Below, piece by piece: positions 37,927 through 49,244 of a DNA stretch of 64,000 nucleotides. How positions within the stretch are numbered: position 1 is the stretch's first letter; each line of letters opens with the position of its first letter. The notes beneath the pieces were generated by a model. That model made no database searches, was not told the DNA's origin, and worked only from the letters and a program-made list of their open reading frames with translations. This DNA is from Actinomyces sp. UMB0138 (GTDB lineage Bacteria > Bacillota > Negativicutes > Veillonellales > Veillonellaceae), in the NCBI RefSeq assembly GCF_002849225.1, contig NZ_PKMC01000003.1, positions 248,001-312,000 on the forward strand, written 5' to 3'. The translations under genes and the position numbers were made by a program.

Positions 37927-38564
37927 TGAAGGCACAGGTATTGCCCGGAACCCGCCAGTCGGGTTCCGGGCCTACTATTGGAGTTTTGGCCCTGCAAGGC
38001 GGGGTTGCCGAGCACGCTCAGATGCTTTCTGACCTGGGCGCCACGGTGCGCCTGGTGCGGAAAGAAGCAGACCTGGAATCCCACCTGGATGGCATCGTGT
38101 TGCCCGGCGGGGAATCTTCTACCATTGACCGGCTGCTGAAGATCTTCAATATGAAGCAGCTGCTGGCCGACCTGTTGGCAGACGGCCTGCCCTGCCTGGC
38201 TACGTGTGCCGGCATGATTTTGGTGTCCAGGAAGGTGCTAGATGCCGCCCCTGGCCAGACCAGCCTGGGGGTATTGGATACGACCGTCTCTAGGAATGTC
38301 TACGGCTCGCAGACTGCCTCGGCAGAAGTAACCTTGGATACCACCTTGGGGCCCGTTCGAGGCGCCTTCATCAGGGCGCCGAAGATTGTGCGCGTGGGTG
38401 AGGACGTGCAGGTGCTCGCCAGGCGCATGCCCGAGCAGGGGGGCCTTGAAGAAGATGGCGACATTGTTGCCGTCCGTGGGAACAACATTGTGGCCCTGTC
38501 CTTCCACCCGGAACTAACCGGGGACGCCACCTTCCACACCGACCTGCTAAACCGTCTGGCCTAG
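37926..38564 (+). CDS. pdxT: Pyridoxal 5'-phosphate synthase glutaminase subunit
   Basis: Class I glutaminase that supplies ammonia to PdxS. The 212 residues show GVLALQGGVAEH, VLPGGESSTIDRL, the nucleophile cysteine in CLATCAGMI and the C-terminal SFHPELTGD with the catalytic His-Glu pair. The start overlaps the pdxS stop by one base and leaves an unusual 17-residue extension before the normal IGVLALQG start. The DNA for that extension is mostly a perfect stem-loop, so it may be kept for RNA structure rather than protein function. Confidence 0.95.
   Translation: MKAQVLPGTRQSGSGPTIGVLALQGGVAEHAQMLSDLGATVRLVRKEADLESHLDGIVLPGGESSTIDRLLKIFNMKQLLADLLADGLPCLATCAGMILVSRKVLDAAPGQTSLGVLDTTVSRNVYGSQTASAEVTLDTTLGPVRGAFIRAPKIVRVGEDVQVLARRMPEQGGLEEDGDIVAVRGNNIVALSFHPELTGDATFHTDLLNRLA
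37943..37971 (+). other. Perfect 12-bp stem-loop just inside pdxT
   Basis: GCCCGGAACCCG (37943-37954) pairs perfectly with CGGGTTCCGGGC (37960-37971) around the five-base loop CCAGT. It begins 17 bases after the start of the pdxT ATG and has no T-run after it. It could affect ribosome entry on pdxT or mRNA cleavage between the two genes. Confidence 0.75.
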
Positions 38565-38588
38565 CGGCCCTCCGCCCTCAGGCAGCTC

Positions 38589-39833
38589 TTAGTTGCAGCC
38601 TGGGGGCAACGGCCGCGAGTCGGCAGACCACCCCTTAGGCATGGGCCCGTCGTACCCGTCTGGCACATAGACGCAGGTGGGATCGCTAGCCAAGGGGTCG
38701 CCGGTAAGTGCGTATGCCGTTGACCTGGAACCGCCACAGAAGTGGTTGTACTTGCACACCCCGCACTTGCCGTGGAATGCCGAGGGCGTGCGCAGGTCGC
38801 GCATAACCTGGCTGTTGGCGTACAGGTCAGCCAAGGGGGTGTCTTTTACCGAGCCCACGTGAATGGGCAGGAACCCTGACGGGTAGACGCCCCCAACGTG
38901 GTCAATGAATACGAAGCCAGAGCCGGAATTGATAGCCAAGGGCGTGCGTGGCAGCCGCGGCTTGCGGGCGTGCGCCCCTATCAGCCGCGTCGTCTCCTCG
39001 CTCAGCCAGTGGTAGAGCTCGCCGCGCTCGGGCAAAGCCTCGCCCTTTTGCTGTGCTTCATCGCGCTGGAAGGCAACGCGGCGGTATTGGGGCGCCTCCG
39101 TGGTTTTGATGGCGATTCGGTCCGACACGTCATGCAACCAGTGCAGCACGTCCTCGCGTTCGGCCGGGCTGAGCATGTTCAGCTGGGATCCGCGCCCGGT
39201 GGGCACCAGGAAGAACACGTACCACATGAACGCTTCCAGCTCGATTGCCTTTGCCAGCATCGCTGGCGCCTCATGAATGTTGCCGCGGGTAAGCGTCGAG
39301 TTTATTTGCAGGCGGAACCCTACCTCGTTGATCATGCGGGTGGCTTCGACCGTCTTCTCGAAAGTACCCGTAATCCCCCTAAAGGCGTCGTGCGTTTCTG
39401 GGGTGGCCCCGTCCATAGACACCGACATGGCCTTGCCGCCCGCGTCACGCAGAGCCTGCAGCCGATCGCGGGTGAACAGCGGGGTCACCGAGGGCGAAAT
39501 CGATACGGACAGGCCCAAATCAGTGCCGTATTGGACAAGTTCCACTAGGTCTTTGCGTTCAAAGCAATCCCCGCCGGTGAACACCACTAGCGGCCGCGGC
39601 TTGTCATATGCCGCCAGCTGCTCCAGGAGGTTCTTCCCCTGCTCAGTGCTCAGCTGTCCGGGGGCAGCGTGCGGCTGCGCTTCGGCACGGCAGTGCTTGC
39701 AGACGAGGGCGCAGGCTCGCGTCACTTCCCAAATTGCGATAAATGGCTTTTTCGTTAAGTCGTGTCTGATTTGGCGAACCACCGGATGCTTACGCGTTCT
39801 TCCAGTTGAGAGGGTATGCGGGTGGGGCGCCAT
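38589..39833 (-). CDS. Radical SAM/SPASM protein, NirJ/AhbD-like
   Basis: A 414-residue radical SAM enzyme. The SAM-binding cluster motif CxxxCxxC is C41, C45 and C48 in RACALVCKHC, and the C-terminal SPASM-type cysteines include C357, C360, C366 and C387 (CGVCKYNHFCGG...PTC). The overall plan resembles the heme-d1/heme-b synthesis enzymes NirJ and AhbD and a related actinobacterial family of unknown role. There is no adjacent peptide precursor gene to suggest a RiPP function, nor other heme genes; the substrate is open. The ribosome site TAGGAGTG is clear. Confidence 0.85.
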   Translation of the reverse strand: MAPHPHTLSTGRTRKHPVVRQIRHDLTKKPFIAIWEVTRACALVCKHCRAEAQPHAAPGQLSTEQGKNLLEQLAAYDKPRPLVVFTGGDCFERKDLVELVQYGTDLGLSVSISPSVTPLFTRDRLQALRDAGGKAMSVSMDGATPETHDAFRGITGTFEKTVEATRMINEVGFRLQINSTLTRGNIHEAPAMLAKAIELEAFMWYVFFLVPTGRGSQLNMLSPAEREDVLHWLHDVSDRIAIKTTEAPQYRRVAFQRDEAQQKGEALPERGELYHWLSEETTRLIGAHARKPRLPRTPLAINSGSGFVFIDHVGGVYPSGFLPIHVGSVKDTPLADLYANSQVMRDLRTPSAFHGKCGVCKYNHFCGGSRSTAYALTGDPLASDPTCVYVPDGYDGPMPKGWSADSRPLPPGCN

Positions 39834-39889
39834 CGATCACTCCTAAATTTGGTTTTTTGACAGGTGCATTTTACCCGTCAGAAAACACG

Positions 39890-39917
39890 TGTGGGCGGGG
39901 CCTTCGCCCCGCCCACA
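39890..39917 (-). terminator. Terminator after clpC
   Basis: A 12-base-pair GC-rich stem (left arm 39890-39901, right arm 39906-39917) with the tetraloop CTTC lies 20 bases beyond the clpC stop. On the minus strand it is followed by a short T-rich stretch. Confidence 0.8.
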
Positions 39918-39937
39918 TTCTTATGTGCTTGTAACGC

Positions 39938-42463
<2,526 letters not shown>

Positions 42464-42552
42464 GAAACTCCCTTTTGGCGATTGCAAAAACTGCTTCCAT
42501 TATGGAGGCTTCGCGCGCCCCCTTGCGGCAATGTTCGCTGCCAGCACAGGTT

Positions 42553-42587
42553 AAAGGGCGCCCCTTTCGGTAGTGGGGACGCCCTTT
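42553..42587 (-). terminator. Hairpin after the GNAT gene
   Basis: AAAGGGCG-CCCC (42553-42564) pairs with GGGG-A-CGCCCTTT (42575-42587), leaving one bulged A. It lies 29 bases past the GNAT stop. The T-run is short, so efficiency is uncertain. Confidence 0.6.
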
Positions 42588-42616
42588 AGGTTGACTATTT
42601 AGTGCCGCTAGTTGGC

Positions 42617-43225
42617 TCAGACCAGCGCTTTGACTTTAGCTGGCCGGATCATGGCGTAGACCGTAATCCCGGGCAGCGTAGCCACGTCCGCCACCGTCTC
42701 GAAGCCAAAGCGTTTGTATAGCCGCTGGCTAGCGGGGGTGGTCGATTCCAGGAACGCCGGAGCCGGGTCAGAATCGATGATGCCCAACCGGTACTGCAAC
42801 AGCTTCGAGCCGATGCCCTGCCCACGCGCTTCGGGGGCCGCCCCGAGCGTGCGCAGGTACCAGTGCTTTTCCTGAGGGCGGAATGCTTCCACCTTGCTTT
42901 CGTGGAAGCGTTCGCGCCGCCCGCTTGGAGTAAAGCGTTCAAAAATGTCCAGCAGGGTGTTGCGAATCTTGTTCACCTTCCCGTCTGGAGACTGGGAGGT
43001 AAGGGCACCGATCACCTTGCCGGTTTCCTCGTCAATCGCCACGTCGAGTGTGGAGATGTAGCCGATTTTTAGGCCTAGCGTTACGTCTGCGGCCATAAGT
43101 TTGCGGCAGGCTTCTTCGCTGGGAAACATTGCCCTGCACGAGGGGTCGTTAGCGAAGGCATCTGCGAAAATCTGTGCGGCTTGTCTAATCTGTTCGTTAC
43201 TATTTGCTTCTTGGATGCGAACCAA
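42617..43225 (-). CDS. GNAT-family N-acetyltransferase
   Basis: A 202-residue acetyl-CoA-dependent acetyltransferase. The acetyl-CoA loop is visible as LGAAPEARGQGIGSKLLQ (RGQGIG), preceded by WYLRTLGA on the core strand. The acceptor could be a small molecule or a protein and cannot be predicted. The start is a TTG with AGGAA about 13 bases upstream, so the N-terminus is less certain than the domain. It stands alone between clpC and a divergent dtd. Confidence 0.85.
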   Translation of the reverse strand: MVRIQEANSNEQIRQAAQIFADAFANDPSCRAMFPSEEACRKLMAADVTLGLKIGYISTLDVAIDEETGKVIGALTSQSPDGKVNKIRNTLLDIFERFTPSGRRERFHESKVEAFRPQEKHWYLRTLGAAPEARGQGIGSKLLQYRLGIIDSDPAPAFLESTTPASQRLYKRFGFETVADVATLPGITVYAMIRPAKVKALV

Positions 43226-43593
43226 TTTCTGTTTATTCCTCGCATTTCTAAATTTATCCGCTCTTCTAAGTTAGCAAAATTAGACAAAAACGCAAGCTAT
43301 TGTAGGGCGAATCACGCGGGGCGGTTCTCTAGTTTCGGGCAAAATACTGCCGGGATGGGCAGCGAGTGGCAGCGTCCGCCGCAAATCATTGCAGATTACA
43401 GAAAACCCGATTATTGGTCGTTTTATCTGCGCTTTCAGGGGCGCAAAAATCAAAGAGTAAAAGGTTTTATTTTTTTCGTTTTAGCCATTTTCCTTTCGAG
43501 GCCAACGGGTTTTTCTATGTCGTCTTTTCAGGTACCCGCCCCGCCCACCCGCGCAGCTCAAATGGGGCACCGTATTCGCGTTACCATGGCTGT
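43226..43593. other. Intergenic region between the GNAT gene and dtd
   Basis: This 368-base gap is noticeably AT-richer than its surroundings, especially 43440-43500. It serves as the divergent promoter region. TACCAT at 43582-43587 is a possible -10 ending six bases before the dtd ATG, which would make dtd leaderless. The upstream reading frame that runs into dtd is rich in basic and aromatic residues and has no family match, so I see no extra gene. Confidence 0.4.
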
Positions 43594-44019
43594 ATGCGAG
43601 CACTCATCCAACGCGCAGAAGGCGCCAACGTAACGGTCGAAGGAAAGCAGCTGGGAGGCTTTACCGGGCAGGGATTGATGGTTCTGCTTGGTATCACCCA
43701 CGAAGATGGCAAGGAACAGATAGATAAGGTAGTTCGCAAGATCGCCGATCTTCGCATTTTCGAGGACGAAACTTCCGCCAGCGACAACGACGCTCCCATT
43801 CTGCTGATCAGCCAATTCACCCTGTATGGGGACACTCGCAAGGGGCGTCGTCCGTCCTGGTCGAAGGCTGCTCCTGGGCAGGTAGCTGAACCGATATACG
43901 AGGCTGTCGCGGCTGGCCTTAGAGAGCGCGGCCTGCACGTAGAGACCGGCCAGTTTGGCGCCCACATGAAGGTTTCCTTCACTAACGACGGACCCTACAC
44001 CGTACTGGTCGAGGCCTAG
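43594..44019 (+). CDS. dtd: D-aminoacyl-tRNA deacylase
   Basis: DTD removes D-amino acids (and glycine from mischarged tRNA-Ala) from tRNA and so protects translation. The 141 residues start MRALIQRAEGANVTV, the normal family N-terminus, and carry SQFTLYGDTRKGRRPSW and the cross-subunit Gly-Pro motif in NDGPYTVLVEA. Upstream in-frame codons exist but precede the family start by 76 residues and do not look coding. No ribosome site is seen before the ATG, consistent with a leaderless transcript. Confidence 0.95.
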   Translation: MRALIQRAEGANVTVEGKQLGGFTGQGLMVLLGITHEDGKEQIDKVVRKIADLRIFEDETSASDNDAPILLISQFTLYGDTRKGRRPSWSKAAPGQVAEPIYEAVAAGLRERGLHVETGQFGAHMKVSFTNDGPYTVLVEA

Positions 44020-44022
44020 TCC

Positions 44023-44811
44023 CTATACTCTGTGTCTGCCGATGGGCAGTACCAGGGGCGCCCCGGAGGTTGGGTCGGCGATCACCCGGGCATTGATGCC
44101 AAATACCTGCCGCATATTTGCGGCCGTCACTACTTCGGCCGGACTGCCGGCTGCAACAATTTTGCCCGCCCTCATGGCGATCAGCTGGTCGCAGTAGCGG
44201 GCGGCCATGTTCAGGTCGTGTAGCACCATCAAGATGGTGGTGCCGCGTTCCTGGTTGAGTTCTACCAGCAGGTCCAAAATGTCCAGCTGGTTAGCTACGT
44301 CTAGGTAGGTGGTGGGCTCATCCAGTAGCAGCACGTCGGTATCCTGAGCCAGGGCCATGGCGATCCACACGCGCTGGCGCTGCCCACCCGATAGTTCCTC
44401 TATGGGCCGGTTCGAAAATTCGGCGGTGCCCGTCGCCTCTAGGGCGTGGGCAATGATCTGATAGTCCTGCTTGCTGTAGCGGCCCCACAGCCCAAGGTGC
44501 GGGTGTCGCCCTCGCCCAACCAGGTCAGCTACCGTTATCCCTTCTGGAGCAACCGGAGACTGCGGCAGCAGCCCCAGTACCTTAGCCAATTCCTTGCCGG
44601 TAAAGTCGGAAAGGGACTTCCCGTCGAGCTCCACGCGACCACTGGCCGGGGCCAGCAGCCTAGAGAGGGCGCGCAGCAATGTTGATTTCCCGCACCCATT
44701 GGGGCCCACTATTGCGGTAATTTTTCCGGGTTCTACCTGCACAGAAAGGTCTGTAGCGACCGGCTGCGCCCCGTAGGTTAGCGTGAGAGTTTTTGCCTGC
44801 AGTGAAGCCAT
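44023..44811 (-). CDS. Siderophore ABC transporter ATPase (FecE-like), system 2
   Basis: A 262-residue ATPase with Walker A GPNGCGKST, signature LSGGQRQRV and Walker B VLLLDEPTTYLDV, typical for ferric-siderophore import. The start MASLQAKTLTLTYG overlaps the permease stop by one base (TAATG). A much longer reading frame continues upstream but encodes an arginine-rich translation of the permease gene in another frame and is not protein. It is the last gene of the system 2 operon. Confidence 0.95.
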   Translation of the reverse strand: MASLQAKTLTLTYGAQPVATDLSVQVEPGKITAIVGPNGCGKSTLLRALSRLLAPASGRVELDGKSLSDFTGKELAKVLGLLPQSPVAPEGITVADLVGRGRHPHLGLWGRYSKQDYQIIAHALEATGTAEFSNRPIEELSGGQRQRVWIAMALAQDTDVLLLDEPTTYLDVANQLDILDLLVELNQERGTTILMVLHDLNMAARYCDQLIAMRAGKIVAAGSPAEVVTAANMRQVFGINARVIADPTSGAPLVLPIGRHRV

Positions 44812-45839
44812 TACAGCGTCCTTCCTTCCCTGTTGGCGCGCACCAGCAGCACCACCAAGAAGGGTGCTCCCAGGGCCCCGGTTATGACTCCCACCGGGTA
44901 GGAGGTTCCGAACGCAAACTGACCCACAAAATCGGACAGCAGCACCAGAGCCGCCCCTACCAGTGCGGCGGGGAACAGCAGCGGACTCGCCGGCCCGAAT
45001 ATACGTCCGGCAATTGGTCCGGCCATGAACGCCACGAATGCCACGGGCCCGCACGCGGCCGTTGCCACCGCGATCATCGCGACCGCGCACCCAATGAGCA
45101 GTAGTCGTTTGCGCTCTACCGAAACGCCTAGGCTGGCTGCGGAGTCGTCGCCGAGCCGCAACACATCCAGATCCCGCGCGTTCATTCCGAGGGCGACTAG
45201 TCCCGCTACGCAGATGAGCGCCACGGGCATGACTCGTTCCCAGGTTGCCCCGTTTAGCGACCCCGACATCCATCTGGCGGCCTGGTTTAGGTCCCACGCG
45301 GCCGCCCTCGAGAGGGCATAGGTGACCACGGAATTGAGCGCGGCCGCCATCCCAATGCCGATCAGGATGAGGCGGGTCCCCGCAAAGCCGTCGCGCAGCG
45401 ACAGGAAGTAGATCAGCCCGGCTACTGCCAGCCCTCCCAGGAGCGCCCACGCCGACACCGCCATCGCGGAGAGGTCGAAAAACAGGATCGCAACAACGCC
45501 GGCGGCGCTTGCCCCCGCGGAAATTCCGATTACATCCGGGGAGGCCAGTTGGTTTCGCAGCAGAGTTTGGAAGGTGGTGCCAGCGGCCCCGAAGCATGCT
45601 CCGGCCACCACGGCGAGGGCGGCGCGCGGCAACCGTAGTTCCCCTACCGTGTAGGAGGCTCCCGGCACGTCGCGGCCGGCGATGACGCCCGCTACTTCGG
45701 CGGGGCTGTAGTAAGTCTGCCCGAACAGTAGTGAGGCCACGAATAGGCCGCCCACAATGGTGGCGAGGAGCGCCATTAGGCAGAGGCGGCGGCGCCGTAG
45801 GCGGGCGGAGCGCCTGCTGAGCTGTGTTGCCATTCCCAT
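44811..45839 (-). CDS. FecCD-family ABC permease (second subunit), system 2
   Basis: A 342-residue permease with a basic N-terminus (MGMATQLSRRSARLRRRR) and about ten membrane segments, carrying the FecCD stretch NQLASPDVIGISAGASA. It pairs with the permease encoded just upstream to form a heterodimeric channel. The ATG at 45839 overlaps the stop of that gene by one base, which decides the start over a longer upstream frame. Confidence 0.94.
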   Translation of the reverse strand: MGMATQLSRRSARLRRRRLCLMALLATIVGGLFVASLLFGQTYYSPAEVAGVIAGRDVPGASYTVGELRLPRAALAVVAGACFGAAGTTFQTLLRNQLASPDVIGISAGASAAGVVAILFFDLSAMAVSAWALLGGLAVAGLIYFLSLRDGFAGTRLILIGIGMAAALNSVVTYALSRAAAWDLNQAARWMSGSLNGATWERVMPVALICVAGLVALGMNARDLDVLRLGDDSAASLGVSVERKRLLLIGCAVAMIAVATAACGPVAFVAFMAGPIAGRIFGPASPLLFPAALVGAALVLLSDFVGQFAFGTSYPVGVITGALGAPFLVVLLVRANREGRTL

Positions 45840-46870
45840 TACAGCGCCTGACCCTTCTGCCTGCGCACAATCCAAATGAAGAAGGGAGCTCCCAGTAGCG
45901 GCGTAATGATGCCTACGGCGATCTGCTCGGGACGGGCAACCACGCGTCCTACCACGTCTGCGGCCAGTAGCAGCCCGGCTCCTCCCAGTGCCGCAAACGG
46001 CAGCAGCCACCGGTGGTCCGGGCCGAGCAGCAGCCGAAATAGGTGGGGCACGATCAAGCCCACGAAGGCGATAGGCCCGGCCAGGGCGGTAGCTACCCCA
46101 CACAGCACCACTGCCGCAATTGAGGAAAGTGCGCGGGTGCGAGCTACGTCCTCGCCCAATCCTCTGGCCAGATCATCGCCCAAGGCCATTGCGTTCAGCC
46201 CACGCGCGCAGGCAGTGGCCATTGCGAAGGCTACTACGAGGGCGGGGATGGCCCAGCTCATGCGGGTCCAATCGGCCCGGCCGAGCCCGCCAATCTGCCA
46301 GAAGCGGTAGGAGTCTAGCGCCTGCGCCCTGGGCAGCAAGATGGCGTTCGCGAATGACACTAGTGCCGCGCCGGTAGCCGCGCCGGCGAGGGCGAGTTTC
46401 AGGGGCGAGGGGCCGCCGCGCCCCAGGGAACCAATTGCGTATACTGCGCCAGCGGCCACGCCGGCCCCGATAATGGCCAGTAGCATCTGCACGTTAGGGC
46501 TGGTAATGCCGAAGAAGGCGAGGCCGGCCACCACCGCGAAGGAGGCTCCGGGCAGGACCCCGAAGATGCCTGGGTCTGCCAGTGGGTTGCGGGTTACTGC
46601 CTGCATTAGTGCGCCCGCTACGGCCAAGGAGGCCCCTACTAGCAGTCCGAGCAGGCAGCGGGGCAGGCGGGTGGAGGCGACGGCTTGGCCCACGCCCTCT
46701 TGCTTTCCTAGCAGTGCCGCCCACACGTCAGCCGGGCTGACGTTGCGCACTCCTAGGGTGATTTCTAATAAGCAGAGCCCTGCTAGCGCTACCAGCCCAA
46801 CGCCTAGTAGCGCCCACCGCTTCTTGCCCTCTACCACCCGCTTTGGCGTGCTGTTACTTGAGGGCGCCAT
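45839..46870 (-). CDS. FecCD-family ABC permease (first subunit), system 2
   Basis: A 343-residue permease with a Ser/Lys-rich N-terminus and about nine to ten membrane segments; RNPLADPGIFGVLPGASFAV is the FecCD hallmark. Its start overlaps the end of the binding-protein gene by 17 bases. With the following permease and ATPase it makes a complete importer. Confidence 0.94.
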   Translation of the reverse strand: MAPSSNSTPKRVVEGKKRWALLGVGLVALAGLCLLEITLGVRNVSPADVWAALLGKQEGVGQAVASTRLPRCLLGLLVGASLAVAGALMQAVTRNPLADPGIFGVLPGASFAVVAGLAFFGITSPNVQMLLAIIGAGVAAGAVYAIGSLGRGGPSPLKLALAGAATGAALVSFANAILLPRAQALDSYRFWQIGGLGRADWTRMSWAIPALVVAFAMATACARGLNAMALGDDLARGLGEDVARTRALSSIAAVVLCGVATALAGPIAFVGLIVPHLFRLLLGPDHRWLLPFAALGGAGLLLAADVVGRVVARPEQIAVGIITPLLGAPFFIWIVRRQKGQAL

Positions 46871-47882
46871 CTAGCAGGTCAAGGAACTTGCCGAATCCCC
46901 ACTGCAGTCCGAGCGGAGACGGATTTGCTGCCGCTCCCAGATCGTCATTCTTCAGCACGGCTACGTGCCCGGCCTTCACCGCGGGAATGCGCCCTACTAG
47001 CGGGTGCTTTTGCATGTCGGCTACTAGCGAGGTCGGGTCGTCCTGCGGCCCGTAGGTGACTATCAAGTCCACGTCAGAGAACATTTCTGGCTTGTCCGAG
47101 GAAACCTCCTTATAGAAGCTGTCGGTGTTGCCCGAATACTTCTTCACAATGTCCGGTACGCCCATTCCGGCTTTTTCGAGGATGTCTGCACGCGGGTCGC
47201 CACTGACGTAGAAGCCCACCTTAGATAGGTCCGAGCCGTTCGTGCCGAAGGCTGTAAACAGCACCTTCTTGCCTTTCAAGTTCGGGTGCTTGGCCATCTG
47301 CTGGTCCACTTCCTTGTCCAGGTCGGCCAACAGCTGTTTGCCTTCCTTTTCCATTCCTAGCGCTTTCGAGTCCATGGTGACCATCTGCTTCATAGTGGTA
47401 TTCCACGGCTTGTTCGGGTAGGCAACTGTGGGGGCAATCTTGGACAGCTTTTCGTAGTCTTCTTTTGTAAGCCCGGAGTAGGCGGCCAGGATCACGTCCG
47501 GCTTCGTATCGGCAACCTTTTCGAATTGGATGCCGTCGGTTTCGTCAAAGAGGACGGGCTTTTCCCCGCCCAGTTCTTCGACTTTTTGTTTTACCCAGGT
47601 GACCATGCCGTCCCCGTCGGCGTCACCGAAGGCGGCCTTGGGCATTCCTACCGGTTGAATGCCGAGGGCGAGGGGTACTTCCTGGTTGTTCCAGCCCACC
47701 GTTGCTACCCGTTTTGGCTTGCCGGTGATTTTGGTGGTGCCGAGCGCGTGGGTAATCGAAACGGTCTGGCCTTCCCCTTCGTTTTTTCCCGAGGACGCAG
47801 CGTCATTTTCCGCTGGCGAACAGGCAGTTAGGGCGAGGGCGGCGCTGGCTGCGAGGGCAGCTAAAATACGTAGCTTTTTCAT
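46854..47882 (-). CDS. Iron-siderophore ABC substrate-binding lipoprotein, system 2
   Basis: A 342-residue lipoprotein beginning MKKLRILAALAASAALALTAC, a typical signal peptide with the lipid anchor on C21. The class III binding-protein fold is recognisable from KPKRVATVGWNNQEVPLALGIQPVGM and DVILAAYSGLTKEDYEKLSKIAPTVAYP, as in the FepB/FecB-like iron-siderophore group. The start was taken at the ATG at 47882; an earlier ATG adds only four residues, and a still longer frame runs into the iron box. A DtxR-like box lies 29 bases upstream. Confidence 0.93.
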   Translation of the reverse strand: MKKLRILAALAASAALALTACSPAENDAASSGKNEGEGQTVSITHALGTTKITGKPKRVATVGWNNQEVPLALGIQPVGMPKAAFGDADGDGMVTWVKQKVEELGGEKPVLFDETDGIQFEKVADTKPDVILAAYSGLTKEDYEKLSKIAPTVAYPNKPWNTTMKQMVTMDSKALGMEKEGKQLLADLDKEVDQQMAKHPNLKGKKVLFTAFGTNGSDLSKVGFYVSGDPRADILEKAGMGVPDIVKKYSGNTDSFYKEVSSDKPEMFSDVDLIVTYGPQDDPTSLVADMQKHPLVGRIPAVKAGHVAVLKNDDLGAAANPSPLGLQWGFGKFLDLLDGALK

Positions 47883-47910
47883 TCTCACATTCACATTCGT
47901 AGCTGAATAC

Positions 47911-47929
47911 TTAGGCCAACCTATCCTAG
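47911..47929 (-). promoter_or_regulatory. DtxR-type iron box ahead of siderophore system 2
   Basis: On the minus strand the site reads CTAGGATAGGTTGGCCTAA, 14 of 19 matches to the DtxR consensus with good TAGG/CCTAA ends. It stands 29 bases before the binding-protein start, the right place for a repressor. Confidence 0.6.
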
Positions 47930-48007
47930 CGCTACGACAGTGGCTACTCCAGAGCGCGGCTCGCTCCTGGGTGAATTGATTGAAATATTGCCCGGATACT
48001 AACTGCC

Positions 48008-48034
48008 GCGCGGGGCAGCACCTGCACCCCGCGC
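48008..48034 (-). terminator. Hairpin after ygfZ
   Basis: GCGCGGGG (48008-48015) pairs with CCCCGCGC (48027-48034) around an 11-base loop, 14 bases beyond the ygfZ stop. The T-run is on the plus-strand side, so it may act better against transcription coming from the other direction. Confidence 0.5.
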
Positions 48035-48047
48035 GCAATTGTTTTGG

Positions 48048-49244
48048 TTAGGCCAGCCCCAGGCCCGCCTTTTGGCCTCCGGTCAGGCCCGCGGTTGAGC
48101 CTCGCAGCCCTGCCCCTGGGCGTTCGGTCGGAGACACGTCCGCTTTGCCGGCCGGGTCCACGATGTCGCTTAGTAGCCCGGCTACTCCGCCCACATCTAC
48201 CTGCCCGCTCTTGGCAGACCGTTTCACTAGGGCCAGCCCAATGGGTCCGTCCTCGCAGTGGCGGGCAACAGAGGTGAGGGTTCCTACCTTCTTGTCCCCT
48301 ACCTTTATTTCGGTACCCACCTGGGGTAGCTCGTCGGCAGAGCCATCGAGCGAGACAAAGGCGAGGCGGCGCGGCGGGCGCCCTAGATTCACAATGCGCG
48401 CCACCGATTCTTGCCCGCAGTAGCAGCCTTTGTGCAAGTGTACGGCTGTTCTTAGCCAGTCCAGCTCGTGGGGCAGGCAGCGGGCGTCTACCTCGCGCCC
48501 AAAGCGAGGCCGGTGGGCCAAAATCCGCATCGCTTCCCACGCGGCGATACCGGCAAGGGTCGGTTCGCCAACCTCGTAGCCCAGTTCGGTTTCCAGCGGG
48601 AACCCATCGTTGGCGTTCTTCAGCACGGCGGCTACGGCCTCTTCTAGGCTGGCGCGAGGGGCGAGCCAGATCGCAAACTGCAACGCGTCTTCAGGGGCGG
48701 GCCCGTAAGAGGCTCCCCCTTCGCATACTCCCGGCCACGGGTCTTCCCACACCAGTTCGCCAGCTAGGGCCCTCTGCAGCGGCCCACCCAGCGTGAATCC
48801 CATAGGGGCCAGATCGGTGGCGACCTCGACTTCGAGCCTGGACATAAAGCGCATTCGCAAGATGTAGTCGGCCATCTGCTCGGCACGGCCAGCGTCAGTT
48901 ATCAGGTAGGCCACGTCGTGGCGATCAATAATTGCGGCCGAAAAAGCAACGTGCCCGTTGGCATCCAGCAGCAACAGTTCCCGCGACTGCTCACCAATGT
49001 CCGTCACTATCTGCGTGCTCAGCGTTGTCAGCAGCGTAAGCCTGTCCGGGCCGCTTACTCGCACTACACCGAAGTGGGAGAGGTCGGTAAGGCCGGCGCC
49101 TACCTGCAACGCCCACTGTTCTGCTACCGGGTCCCCGTAGTAGGCGGCTACTGCCTGGTCGGGGCCTTGTCCGCATACTCGCCCTTTGGCAAGCGCCGAG
49201 GGCGCGGGCGCGCTGGCAGGTGCATATTCGGGCTCAATCTGCAT
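48048..49244 (-). CDS. ygfZ: YgfZ/GcvT-like folate-binding Fe-S maintenance protein
   Basis: A 398-residue protein of the YgfZ/IBA57 family, which uses folate to support repair or assembly of certain iron-sulfur enzymes. The diagnostic motif KGCYCGQESVAR (K-G-C-Y-x-G-Q-E) is present near residue 288, and LTDLSHFGVVRVSGPDRLTLL is the GcvT-like N-terminus. I chose the ATG at 49244 (MQIEPEY); the longer frame reads into the neighbouring gene. It overlaps the upstream nitrobindin-like gene by 11 bases, so the two are coupled. Confidence 0.9.
   Translation of the reverse strand: MQIEPEYAPASAPAPSALAKGRVCGQGPDQAVAAYYGDPVAEQWALQVGAGLTDLSHFGVVRVSGPDRLTLLTTLSTQIVTDIGEQSRELLLLDANGHVAFSAAIIDRHDVAYLITDAGRAEQMADYILRMRFMSRLEVEVATDLAPMGFTLGGPLQRALAGELVWEDPWPGVCEGGASYGPAPEDALQFAIWLAPRASLEEAVAAVLKNANDGFPLETELGYEVGEPTLAGIAAWEAMRILAHRPRFGREVDARCLPHELDWLRTAVHLHKGCYCGQESVARIVNLGRPPRRLAFVSLDGSADELPQVGTEIKVGDKKVGTLTSVARHCEDGPIGLALVKRSAKSGQVDVGGVAGLLSDIVDPAGKADVSPTERPGAGLRGSTAGLTGGQKAGLGLA

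Noticed and set aside
44812..45870. Long N-terminal extension of the system 2 ATPase frame
   Set aside because: The extension is an arginine-rich translation of the permease gene in another frame; the ABC domain starts at 44811 directly at the permease stop.
45840..46103. N-terminal extension of the second system 2 permease
   Set aside because: It overlaps the first permease in another frame; the one-base TAATG overlap at 45839 gives the real start.
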